Counted from the stretch's first letter, positions 1 to 5,553 are shown. The stretch is 5,553 bases of DNA from Anaerolineales bacterium (GCA_025056515.1 JANWWB010000376.1:1-5553), one strand, 5' to 3'. Numbers and translations: made by a program. Notes: generated by a model not told the origin, from the letters alone.

Positions 1-539
1 CAAACAAGGCGACACTCCCCGAAGCGGCTACGACGGATGACCCGTCTCTTGGCCCGGCAGATGCGCCGGTGACCATCGTGGAGTTTAGCGACTATCAATG
101 TCCGTACTGCAAGTTATGGCATGATGAGGTTTTGCCGCGCATTTTGCAGGAATACGGAGATCAAGTTCGTTTCATTTACCGAGATTATCCGCTCAGCAGC
201 CATCCAGAAGCCTTGCCGGCAGCGCGCGCAGCCAACTGTGCAGGCGAGCAAAATGCTTACTGGCAGTTCCACGATGCGTTGTTCAGCAATCAGTATGGAT
301 TCGGACGTCAAGCCTATCTGGACTATGCCGCGGCTTTAGGATTAGAGATAGAGGCCTTCCGCAAATGCCTGGAGAGCAATCGTTACGAAGATGAGGTGTT
401 GGGAGACTTTCGCGATGGGCTGCGCTTGGGAGTCAATTCCACCCCTACCTTTTTTGTCAACGGGACGAAAATCATCGGTGCACAACCCTTTGCTGTTTTC
501 AAACAATTGATCGAAGCAGAACTTGCGCAAAACAAATAA
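1..539 (+). CDS. DsbA-family thiol-disulfide oxidoreductase (thioredoxin fold), 5'-truncated by window edge
   Basis: The frame is open from base 3 to a TAA at 537-539, giving 178 visible residues; the true start is upstream of the window. Early residues read D-D-P-S-L-G-P-A-D-A-P-V, the usual entry to the thioredoxin-like domain of COG1651 DsbA/BdbD-like proteins. The CPYC active site follows (Cys codons at 99-101 and 108-110). Near the C-terminus the cis-proline motif S-T-P-T-F-F-V-N-G is present (about 438-464), followed by the I-I-G-A-Q-P family ending. Two further cysteines (A-N-C-A-G-E and R-K-C-L-E) sit where many relatives carry a second pair. Family members form or exchange disulfides in exported proteins and usually have an N-terminal signal or membrane anchor, which would lie in the missing part. 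A GTG at 69 could be read as a start but would cut into the first strand of the fold. The direction of the redox reaction (oxidase or isomerase/reductase) cannot be told from sequence. Confidence 0.93.
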   Translation, partial: NKATLPEAATTDDPSLGPADAPVTIVEFSDYQCPYCKLWHDEVLPRILQEYGDQVRFIYRDYPLSSHPEALPAARAANCAGEQNAYWQFHDALFSNQYGFGRQAYLDYAAALGLEIEAFRKCLESNRYEDEVLGDFRDGLRLGVNSTPTFFVNGTKIIGAQPFAVFKQLIEAELAQNK

Positions 540-555
540 GATCGAGGGCTAACGT

Positions 556-1221
556 ATGAAAAAGTTCATCGCTATCGCCGGCAATATTGGGGTAGGCAAA
601 TCGACCCTGGTGGAGATGCTATCGGCGAAGATGGGCTGGACGCCCTTTTTTGAGCCGATTGCAGAAAATCCCTATCTAGCCGATTTTTATCGCGATATGA
701 AAGCTTGGGCTTTTCATTCGCAAATCTTCTTCTTGACACATCGCTTGCGAGCACATTACCAAATCGCCCAATATCCTGGCTCGGTGATTCAAGACCGCTC
801 TGTGTATGAGGATGCAGAAATCTTTGCCCATAACCTGTTCCTGCAGGGTCACATTCGTCCGCGGGATTATCAGACATATCGGGAGCTTTATCTAACATTG
901 GTGGAATTCTTACCGCCACCCGACCTGGTTATCTACCTTCGTGCCTCAGTGCCAACACTAATCCAGCGTATCGGAAAACGCGGACGGGATTATGAGCGAA
1001 CGATCCCGGCTGATTATTTGCAAAGCCTGAATAATCTCTATGAGACTTGGATTGCAAATTTCACGCTTTGTCCGGTGCTCACTGTGCCAGCGGATGACCT
1101 TGACTATGTAGCCCACTCCGGTCATTTAGATTTGATTGTCAAAAAGGTCAATGAGAAACTAACCGGCAAAGAAGAGGTGGTTTTCGACCCCATCGAGGTT
1201 GCTCAAGCCGCTCTAGTATAA
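556..1221 (+). CDS. Deoxynucleoside kinase (dNK/dGK/dCK-type)
   Basis: A complete 221-residue protein of normal length for bacterial deoxynucleoside kinases, which phosphorylate salvaged deoxynucleosides to dNMPs with ATP in the cytoplasm. Visible motifs: P-loop G-N-I-G-V-G-K-S at residues 9-16; the F-F-E-P segment with Glu33, expected to contact the substrate sugar or act as base; the substrate-pocket helix around H54-S-Q-I-F-F; the D-R-S motif at residues 80-82 followed by V-Y-E-D; and the Arg-rich LID R-I-G-K-R-G-R-D-Y-E at about 138-147. The ATG at 556 is supported by GAGGG at 544-548, seven bases upstream, and by the P-loop falling at the usual distance from the N-terminus. It lies 16 bases after the DsbA-like gene with no visible terminator or promoter between, so co-transcription is likely. 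Base preference (dA, dG or dC) cannot be assigned. Thymidylate kinase is less likely because the DRS and Arg-rich LID pattern is that of the dNK family. Confidence 0.95.
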   Translation: MKKFIAIAGNIGVGKSTLVEMLSAKMGWTPFFEPIAENPYLADFYRDMKAWAFHSQIFFLTHRLRAHYQIAQYPGSVIQDRSVYEDAEIFAHNLFLQGHIRPRDYQTYRELYLTLVEFLPPPDLVIYLRASVPTLIQRIGKRGRDYERTIPADYLQSLNNLYETWIANFTLCPVLTVPADDLDYVAHSGHLDLIVKKVNEKLTGKEEVVFDPIEVAQAALV

Positions 1222-1560
1222 GGGAGAATTTGCTTGGATGTTTGCCGTTGTTGGCAGGGGAATCACTGGATGGCGTATGTTTCCCTGTGCTGACTGCTCC
1301 CCCAGGGAGGTGGGAGAAGATGAGGGGAAAGGTAGGGCGCTACTTTTAAGAAAGAGTTTGTACCGTTTGACCAAGTTGTCGAGAAGATTGAGAAAGCAGT
1401 ACAACTCAAGGTCAATCTGGCGTGAAGAAAGAAACGTCTCCTCTCTTCTCATAAGATCTGCTTGAGACAAAGCCTTGGCCTGAGGCTGGGATAGGTTTTG
1501 CCCTAGCCGAGGATGAGTCTAACAGAGAAAGTCACTCTATGGGCAACAAAGTAAGCCGAA
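1222..1560. other. Convergent intergenic region, no confident gene
   Basis: About 340 bases between the 3' ends of the deoxynucleoside kinase (plus) and the methyltransferase (minus). Several small fold-backs are visible: CAGGGGAA (1255-1262) with TTTCCCTG (1280-1287), 8 pairs including one G-T; CTCCC (1297-1301) with GGGAG (1305-1309); AAGCAG (1394-1399) with CTGCTT (1458-1463); and TTGTC (1376-1380) with GACAA (1466-1470). A G-rich stretch on the plus strand spans 1305-1337. No T-loop motif of a tRNA and no recognisable RNase P, SRP or tmRNA core was found. Open frames here are short and use AGG and GGG codons more freely than the neighbours. A possible frameshifted micro-ORF (1320-1425) is discussed in the findings. 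The simplest reading is a 3'-untranslated and termination zone for both converging transcripts. Confidence 0.6.
1464..1508 (-). terminator. Possible weak terminator of the kinase-methyltransferase transcript
   Basis: Read on the minus strand, about 50-100 bases after the methyltransferase stop, two adjacent hairpins occur. The first pairs GGCT-A-GGG with CCCAGCC (1508-1501 with 1490-1484), with one bulged base. The second pairs AGCCT with AGGCT around a 7-base loop (1487-1471) and runs into TTTGTCT. The two share the AGCC segment and would be alternatives. The stems are short and the T tract is interrupted, so this is a weak intrinsic terminator at best. Confidence 0.25.
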
Positions 1561-2436
1561 TTACTTGACTGCCTGGACAATTGCCGCAACATGCTCGGGT
1601 GTTGAGCCACAACATCCACCTACCACCCGCGCCCCTGATTCGACATATCGCCGCGCAAATTCGGCCATTTGCGATGGGGAGATGTCGAACACGGTGACAT
1701 CGCCTTCAAGGCGCGGCAAGCCTGCATTCGGTTTGGCCCACAAGGGAAAAGCAGGCTCGGCAGAAGCATAGTCTTGGATGATTTTCTCCATATTTTCGAG
1801 CGTTGTACCGCAATTCGCGCCCACCATTGCAGCCCCCATGGCTTTATAGTGGCGAATCATATCGGCAGGTTTGACGCCCATCATCGTACGAACGCCTCGG
1901 TCATAGCTAAAGGAGACCACAATTGGCAAATCGGTCACCGAACGAGCAGCGCGAAAGGCGGCGTCGGCTTCTTCGAACGAAAAGTGCGTTTCAATCAGCA
2001 ACAGATCAACACCACCTTGTACCAGAGCTTGTACTTGTTCTCGATACGCCGATTCAGCCTCTTCGACGGAAAGCGGTCCATAAGGTTGCAAGAGCACTCC
2101 GGTTGGTCCGATGGAACCGGCAACTAGGACATCTGGTCGAGCCGAAGCGGCTTGACGGGCCAATTCGGCCGCGCAGCGGTTGATTTCACTCACTCGGTCG
2201 GCGTATTGGGATTCGCGTAAGCGAATGCGTGTGCCACCAAAAGTGCAGGTCAGGATAATATCGGAACCGGCCTCTACGAAGGCCGAAGCCAAGTCCAAGA
2301 TCCAGTCAGGTTGGTCAAGCACGAGTTCTTCGGGGGGTGTCCCCGGCTTGAGGCCGCGCTTTTGAAGGTTCGTACCGGTTGCTCCATCGGCCACCAGGGT
2401 TGTTTGAGATGCTAACCGCGCCAAGAATTTGCTCAT
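1561..2436 (-). CDS. Homocysteine S-methyltransferase family protein (MetH N-terminal-domain-like, stand-alone)
   Basis: A 291-residue single-domain protein from the ATG at 2436. The homocysteine-binding TIM-barrel family (MetH N-terminal domain, MmuM, BHMT) transfers a methyl group to the zinc-bound thiolate of homocysteine, making methionine. Seen here: D-G-A-T-G-T-N-L near residue 17, G-S-I-G-P-T-G at about 107-113, I-E-T-H at about 148-151, A-N-C (Cys209), the MetH-like K-P-N-A-G-L-P at about 235-241, and V-G-G-C-C-G-S (Cys275, Cys276). The three cysteines are the expected zinc ligands. Folate, cobalamin and reactivation domains are absent, so the methyl donor (S-methylmethionine, a betaine, or a separate corrinoid protein) is unknown. 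A GTG at 2448-2446 overlaps the kinase stop as GTGA and would add four residues, but nothing resembling a ribosome site precedes it. The ATG has AGAAAG a few bases upstream and is preferred. It is the last gene of the kinase operon. Confidence 0.9.
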   Translation of the reverse strand: MSKFLARLASQTTLVADGATGTNLQKRGLKPGTPPEELVLDQPDWILDLASAFVEAGSDIILTCTFGGTRIRLRESQYADRVSEINRCAAELARQAASARPDVLVAGSIGPTGVLLQPYGPLSVEEAESAYREQVQALVQGGVDLLLIETHFSFEEADAAFRAARSVTDLPIVVSFSYDRGVRTMMGVKPADMIRHYKAMGAAMVGANCGTTLENMEKIIQDYASAEPAFPLWAKPNAGLPRLEGDVTVFDISPSQMAEFARRYVESGARVVGGCCGSTPEHVAAIVQAVK

Positions 2437-2444
2437 AAGCTTTC

Positions 2445-4619
2445 TCACTTACGCAAAGGTCGCCAGGCTGGATCAAATTCTTGTTCCGGATAGGAGGTCA
2501 ACCGCCCTCGTTGTTGACCGCCAATTGTCATCAGATAAACATAGAAGTTGATGCCATCTGGCCCTAGGCTATCAAAAGCAAGCCAATAGCCATCCGGTGA
2601 AATATCTACATTGGCGACAAAATTGCCGTTGATAAAACGCGAACCGTAGAGGGTTGTGGCACGCTGTTCATAGTCAAATTTCATCAACCAGCCAAGCTGT
2701 TGCGGGCCGCGCGTTTGATTGAATAAGATGGTGCGCCCATCGGGGCCCCAGACCGGCTGAAAGTCGTAATATATCACATCGCTATAGATAAGACGGCTAG
2801 GGCCCTTGCCTGCGTCACTCATCACCCAAATCTGCCAGGCCTTGGTCAGGTGGCTATAGCCGGAGTAAATGATTTGCGTCCCTTCAGGGGACCAAGCAGG
2901 GTAACGAGACCAAATCGGCAGTTTCGTGTCGCTCGACTGGGTGGTCAGTTGGGCTATGGAGTTATCTAGCAAGTTCAGCACGTATATTTGAAACGTGCCG
3001 TCCATTTTGGATGTGAAGGCGATACGATTACCATCTGGTGACCAGGCCGGTTCAAAGCCGCCTAAAGGAATAGGAAGTTGGGTCAAACCGCTGCCGTCAA
3101 CGTTGATAGTATAGAGGTGCGACTCGCTATATTCCTTTTGCCGTTGCAGGCAGGGGGAGATGAAGACGAGGCGCATCCCGTCTGGCGACCAACTGGGTTG
3201 ACAAGCGCCATCGGGCATGTTGGTAATCTGTTTCATCCCGCTGCCGTCTGAATTAATCAAGAAGATTTGCGGGACACCCGTCCGCAGAGAGACAATAGCC
3301 AACTGCCCATATCCACCGCCGCGCCAGGTAGGGGTAAATGTGAAGGTCGGACCCTCTGTGGGAGTAAATGTGCCGGTTGGCGTCTTGGAAGGCGTCGGAG
3401 TCAATGTTGCCGTCTGGGTGGCTGTCGCTTGAATGGCGACATTGCTCGTTTCCGTGGGGAGCGCAGTAGGTGTAGTCGTGAAGTCCAGCGGGAAGGCAGT
3501 TTGGAAGAGAGACGGAGTATCGCTGGCCAACAGCCCCAGGAAAGCCCTTGAGACAGGAGACCAAAAGACGATTAATCCCAGCAACCCAATCAAGATGGTG
3601 AGCAGGAAGAAGGAGAAGAAAACCCAAAAACCTGTGCTCCATCTACCTCCTGGCTGGGAAGGTGGTTGCGAAGGCGGCTGGGGGGGTGGTTGCACAGGGG
3701 GGACCCGATTCTCAACCGGCGCAGGTGGTGGTACAACCGGGACTTCTTCTGGGGGCACGTGTGGAGCCGGACTGACAACAACCTCTCCCTTTAACTGCTG
3801 AGTTTTGCTATTTGCAGCGAGTAAGGCTTGTTTGAACTCTTCGGCAGTTTGATAACGGTCTTCTGGACGAATAGCCATGGCTTTTTCGATGACAGCGGCC
3901 AATCGCCGCGAGACCTTGGGGTTGCGCTTGCGTAACGGGGTCAATTCGACATTATCCATGGCGCGTGCCAGTCCGTCCTCGGGAATAACACCCGTCAAGG
4001 CAGCATAGAGCGTAGCTCCCAGAGAGTAAATATCGGTGCGCGGATCGGTGCGTGCCGTACCGTACTGTTCAGGCGGAGAGTAGCCCGGCGTCATGGCTCG
4101 CGCGCCGGTGGTTGTTGCTTGCGAACCTTTGACCAGTTTGGCCAATCCAAAATCCACCAAATAAACATGTCCATCTGGCGTAATCCGTACGTTCCCGGGT
4201 TTGACATCTCGATGAATAATCGGGGGTTTGCGTGTGTGCAGGTAATGGAGCGCGTCGCACATCGCCGCTCCGATCAGAATGGCTTCCTCTTCAGAAATGG
4301 TTCCGACGCGTTCCATCCGCTGGCGCAAGTCTTCCCCCTCAATGTAGTCCATAATCAGGTATTGCCCCTGATTCGGAATCACGAAATGGTCGGTCACGCG
4401 AGGTAAGTTGGGGTGGCGTAGATTGGCCAGGATAACCGCTTCAAGACGGAACTGCCTAGCGTATTCTTCTGTGGTAAAGAGATTTTCCTTGACGGCTACA
4501 TCTACGCCCAGGTTCTCGTCTATGGCGCGATAGACCGAACCCATTCCTCCTTGACCGAGGATTTCTACAATGCGATAGCGTTTATGAAGAAGAGTGCCTC
4601 GTTCGAGTGTCGAATTCAT
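2445..4619 (-). CDS. Membrane-spanning Ser/Thr protein kinase with extracytoplasmic WD40-like (PD40/TolB) propeller
   Basis: A complete 724-residue receptor-like kinase. Hanks-type kinase domain, about residues 15-270: glycine loop G-Q-G-G-M-G-S-V-Y (22-30), Lys44 in V-A-V-K, helix-C Glu60, catalytic H-R-D-V-K-P-G-N (136-143), D-F-G (156-158), activation loop with T-T-T (169-171), P-P-E (182-184), Asp196 and Arg255. All key residues are present, so it should be active. A Pro-rich cytoplasmic linker (about 283-324) leads to one membrane helix (about 330-353), then a Thr/Pro-rich stalk (about 380-431), then a propeller (about 436-724) with repeats of the form P-x-W-S-P-D-G: S-W-S-P-D-G at 476, A-W-S-P-D-G at 525, A-W-S-P-E-G at 575, V-W-G-P-D-G at 623, D-I-S-P-D-G at 672 and A-W-R-P at 718. 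It probably senses an envelope or external signal and phosphorylates cytoplasmic targets; ligand and substrates are unknown. The start follows an extended -10 promoter closely and has only a weak GAG ribosome site. The stop lies directly before the methyltransferase gene. Confidence 0.95.
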   Translation of the reverse strand: MNSTLERGTLLHKRYRIVEILGQGGMGSVYRAIDENLGVDVAVKENLFTTEEYARQFRLEAVILANLRHPNLPRVTDHFVIPNQGQYLIMDYIEGEDLRQRMERVGTISEEEAILIGAAMCDALHYLHTRKPPIIHRDVKPGNVRITPDGHVYLVDFGLAKLVKGSQATTTGARAMTPGYSPPEQYGTARTDPRTDIYSLGATLYAALTGVIPEDGLARAMDNVELTPLRKRNPKVSRRLAAVIEKAMAIRPEDRYQTAEEFKQALLAANSKTQQLKGEVVVSPAPHVPPEEVPVVPPPAPVENRVPPVQPPPQPPSQPPSQPGGRWSTGFWVFFSFFLLTILIGLLGLIVFWSPVSRAFLGLLASDTPSLFQTAFPLDFTTTPTALPTETSNVAIQATATQTATLTPTPSKTPTGTFTPTEGPTFTFTPTWRGGGYGQLAIVSLRTGVPQIFLINSDGSGMKQITNMPDGACQPSWSPDGMRLVFISPCLQRQKEYSESHLYTINVDGSGLTQLPIPLGGFEPAWSPDGNRIAFTSKMDGTFQIYVLNLLDNSIAQLTTQSSDTKLPIWSRYPAWSPEGTQIIYSGYSHLTKAWQIWVMSDAGKGPSRLIYSDVIYYDFQPVWGPDGRTILFNQTRGPQQLGWLMKFDYEQRATTLYGSRFINGNFVANVDISPDGYWLAFDSLGPDGINFYVYLMTIGGQQRGRLTSYPEQEFDPAWRPLRK
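3327..3484 (-). repeat. Thr/Pro-rich low-complexity stalk inside the kinase gene
   Basis: This part of the kinase gene encodes about residues 379-431, made of irregular units such as T-A-T-Q-T-A-T, T-P-T-P-S-K-T-P-T and T-F-T-F-T-P-T-W. On the plus strand it shows as imperfect repeats of the type GTxGGxGTxAATGT. It lies just outside the predicted membrane helix and just before the propeller, so it is probably an extended, possibly O-glycosylated, spacer across the cell envelope. Similar Thr/Pro linkers are frequent in secreted and membrane proteins of Chloroflexota. Confidence 0.75.
3648..3773 (-). repeat. Proline-rich juxtamembrane linker with poly-C tracts inside the kinase gene
   Basis: Encodes about residues 283-324 of the kinase, dominated by runs such as V-P-P-P-A-P and P-P-P-Q-P-P-S-Q-P-P-S-Q-P. 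It joins the cytoplasmic kinase domain to the membrane helix. On the plus strand it contains G7 (3680-3686) and G6 (3697-3702) runs, read as C7 and C6 in the coding strand. Such linkers are expected to be disordered and may serve as docking or autophosphorylation segments; that role is inferred. Confidence 0.7.
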
Positions 4620-4638
4620 ATCGGTCTCGAAATCGACA
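4608..4638. promoter_or_regulatory. Candidate operator: inverted repeat over kinase transcription and translation start
   Basis: TGTCGAATTC at 4608-4617 faces GAAATCGACA at 4629-4638. They match as an inverted repeat at 9 of 10 positions, with an 11-base spacer and 21 bases between arm centres, about two helical turns. One arm touches the last base of the -10 box and the other covers codons 1-4 of the kinase gene. TCGA occurs four times within 4603-4636. This layout fits binding of a dimeric repressor, but the downstream arm is also coding sequence, so chance cannot be excluded. Confidence 0.35.
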
Positions 4639-4665
4639 TTATATCAGACTGCAACGCTTCACCAA
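4638..4665 (-). promoter_or_regulatory. Extended -10 sigma70-type promoter for the kinase-methyltransferase operon
   Basis: On the minus strand a perfect TATAAT (4643-4638) is preceded by TG plus one base (4646-4644), giving the extended -10 form TGATATAAT. Sixteen bases upstream is TTGGTG (4665-4660), a partial -35. Transcription should begin near 4632-4630, leaving a leader of only about 11-13 bases before the kinase ATG at 4619. It sits in the 69-base gap after the PAP2 gene, so the kinase can be transcribed independently of it. Confidence 0.7.
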
Positions 4666-4688
4666 GCAGTTGTAAAGCAACCGCAAAG

Positions 4689-5553
4689 TTAGAGACGATG
4701 CACAGCCAAGCGAAGTTTCAGGAAAAGCCAGGGAGCGCCTCCGGCTACCCAAAATCCAATGAGCGCATAACGCAGATAACGCAGCAGCCAGGGTAGCCAG
4801 GCTTCGCCATCTGGAAAAATGGCCTTGAGGCCGTATCGAATCGCTAAAACGCCCACAAGTCCCACCACGTAACGCAAGATTTGTTGTCGCAAGGTGCCTT
4901 GTGTTGAGAAACCACCTTGCGCATTCATCCAGGCCACACCGGCTAACAGCCCCAAGAGCGTGCCGGCAGAGGTTAGGGCGCCTTCTAAAGAAACTGCTTG
5001 GGAGGCAAAAGCAGCCCAATCAGTTGGCACTTGCCAATTGCTGAGTTTGAGCCAACTGAAAGCTGCAATTGGTGGAAGTAAGAGCAGGAGCGAGAGGACA
5101 AAAGCATACAGGATTTGGCGGCTAAGGGATTGTTTGGCTGTCCATGAGGAGATGGGCTGCCAGAAGGATACAACCAACCACAAGATAATCGTGCCGATCA
5201 GCCAACCAGCGACGACATCGTGCGGGAAATGCACTCCTAAATAGATTCGGGAAATACCGATTAGGAATGCCAACAGACTTGCTATCAGCCATATCCAGTT
5301 ACGCTTGAGGTGCGCTGCCATGCTGCCCCACATAGCTACTGCATTTTGAGCATGACCAGAAGGAAGACCAAACGAAGTTTCTTCCGCAAAGGCCTGGAGG
5401 GTGTTATCAATCCAATAGGGACGCGGCGCATGAAAGAATAACTTAAAAGCGCTATTCAATGTTCCGCTGACCATCAGCAGTACAGCCATGCGCATACCTA
5501 GCGCGCTATTCAGGCACCAATAGAGCAAGGGCAGGCCCAACATATAGAACTCT
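4689..5553 (-). CDS. PAP2-family integral membrane phosphatase, 5'-truncated by window edge
   Basis: The frame is open to the right edge of the window. An ATG at 5543 exists, but the three codons before it (E-F-Y) continue in frame, and E-F-Y-x-L is typical of the first-helix region in this family, so the true start is probably outside. Numbered from that ATG, the three PAP2 acid-phosphatase motifs are intact: K-x6-R-P (Lys34 to Pro42), P-S-G-H (61-64) and S-R-x5-H-x3-D (Ser98, Arg99, His105, Asp109). His64 and His105 are the expected catalytic pair. Hydrophobic helices surround them, and a C-terminal part (about 145-275) adds roughly four more predicted membrane segments. Family members hydrolyse lipid phosphates such as phosphatidate, undecaprenyl diphosphate or sphingoid phosphates at the membrane; the substrate cannot be set here. 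The gene ends with TAA 69 bases before the kinase start, on the same strand. No terminator is evident in the gap, so read-through is possible. Confidence 0.92.
   Translation of the reverse strand, partial: EFYMLGLPLLYWCLNSALGMRMAVLLMVSGTLNSAFKLFFHAPRPYWIDNTLQAFAEETSFGLPSGHAQNAVAMWGSMAAHLKRNWIWLIASLLAFLIGISRIYLGVHFPHDVVAGWLIGTIILWLVVSFWQPISSWTAKQSLSRQILYAFVLSLLLLLPPIAAFSWLKLSNWQVPTDWAAFASQAVSLEGALTSAGTLLGLLAGVAWMNAQGGFSTQGTLRQQILRYVVGLVGVLAIRYGLKAIFPDGEAWLPWLLRYLRYALIGFWVAGGAPWLFLKLRLAVHRL

Noticed and set aside
69..539. GTG at 69 as the real start of the DsbA-like gene
   Set aside because: The family-typical residues D-D-P-S-L-G-P-A-D-A-P precede it in frame, no ribosome site is present, and a start here would remove any export signal.
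1305..1337. G-quadruplex candidate on the plus strand
   Set aside because: Four G-runs exist, but one loop is nine bases and the pairing CTCCC-GGGAG competes; too weak to call.
1238..1465. 75-residue plus-strand open frame after the deoxynucleoside kinase
   Set aside because: The predicted product is Arg/Ser-rich with no family resemblance and unusual codon use, and the AGGGAG upstream overlaps the kinase stop at an overlong 11-base spacing. More likely an unused open frame in a termination region.
1213..1470. 85-residue minus-strand open frame in the same gap
   Set aside because: It overlaps the 3' end of the deoxynucleoside kinase and the possible terminator, has no ribosome site I can see, and encodes nothing recognisable.
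1222..1560. tRNA, RNase P, SRP or tmRNA gene in the gap
   Set aside because: No T-loop, CCA end with acceptor pairing, or conserved core motif of these RNAs is visible on either strand.
3330..3430. Short repeated units resembling a tandem or CRISPR-like repeat
   Set aside because: The repeats are irregular, lack constant spacers, and are explained by Thr/Pro low-complexity codons of the kinase stalk.
3253..3642. 129-residue minus-strand frame with cysteines and histidines inside the kinase gene
   Set aside because: It is an out-of-frame reading of the kinase linker and propeller; the kinase frame carries clear domain motifs across the whole stretch.
5541..5543. ATG at 5543 as the real start of the PAP2 gene
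   Set aside because: The frame stays open to the window edge and the preceding E-F-Y residues fit the family's usual N-terminal region, so the gene probably begins outside.

Overview
The window looks like ordinary chromosomal DNA from a bacterium, most likely the phylum Chloroflexota (an Anaerolineae-type lineage). This is an inference from style. The main clues are a Hanks-type Ser/Thr kinase joined through one membrane helix and a Thr/Pro-rich stalk to a WD40-like (PD40/TolB-type) propeller, a stand-alone homocysteine methyltransferase, and a COG1651-type DsbA-like protein opening with a D-D-P-S-L-G-P-A-D-A-P-V block. There are no transposases, integrases, phage genes, CRISPR arrays or recognisable tRNA/rRNA genes.

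Left part, plus strand (1-1221): the 3' part of a secreted or membrane-anchored DsbA-family thiol-disulfide protein whose 5' end is off the window, then a complete deoxynucleoside kinase 16 bases downstream with a good ribosome binding site. They probably share a transcript. Positions 1222-1560 form a convergent intergenic region of about 340 bases with several weak hairpins, a possible weak terminator for the opposite strand, and a possible but doubtful frameshifted micro-ORF.

Right part, minus strand (5553 down to 1561): a PAP2-family membrane phosphatase (5' end off the window), the large receptor-like Ser/Thr kinase, and a single-domain homocysteine S-methyltransferase. The 69-base gap between phosphatase and kinase holds a near-perfect extended -10 promoter. 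A 10-bp inverted repeat with 21-bp centre spacing runs from the -10 box into the first codons of the kinase. The kinase stop codon lies 8 bases before the preferred methyltransferase ATG, or overlaps an alternative GTG start, so these two genes form a tight operon.

How the genes fit together: the kinase probably reads an envelope or extracellular cue with its propeller and signals inside the cell. The co-transcribed methyltransferase ties the unit to methionine or one-carbon metabolism. The phosphatase probably acts on membrane lipid phosphates, and the left-hand pair serves envelope disulfide chemistry and nucleotide salvage. I found no clear new defence or mobile system. The items most worth a second look are the putative operator at the kinase promoter and the kinase-methyltransferase coupling.
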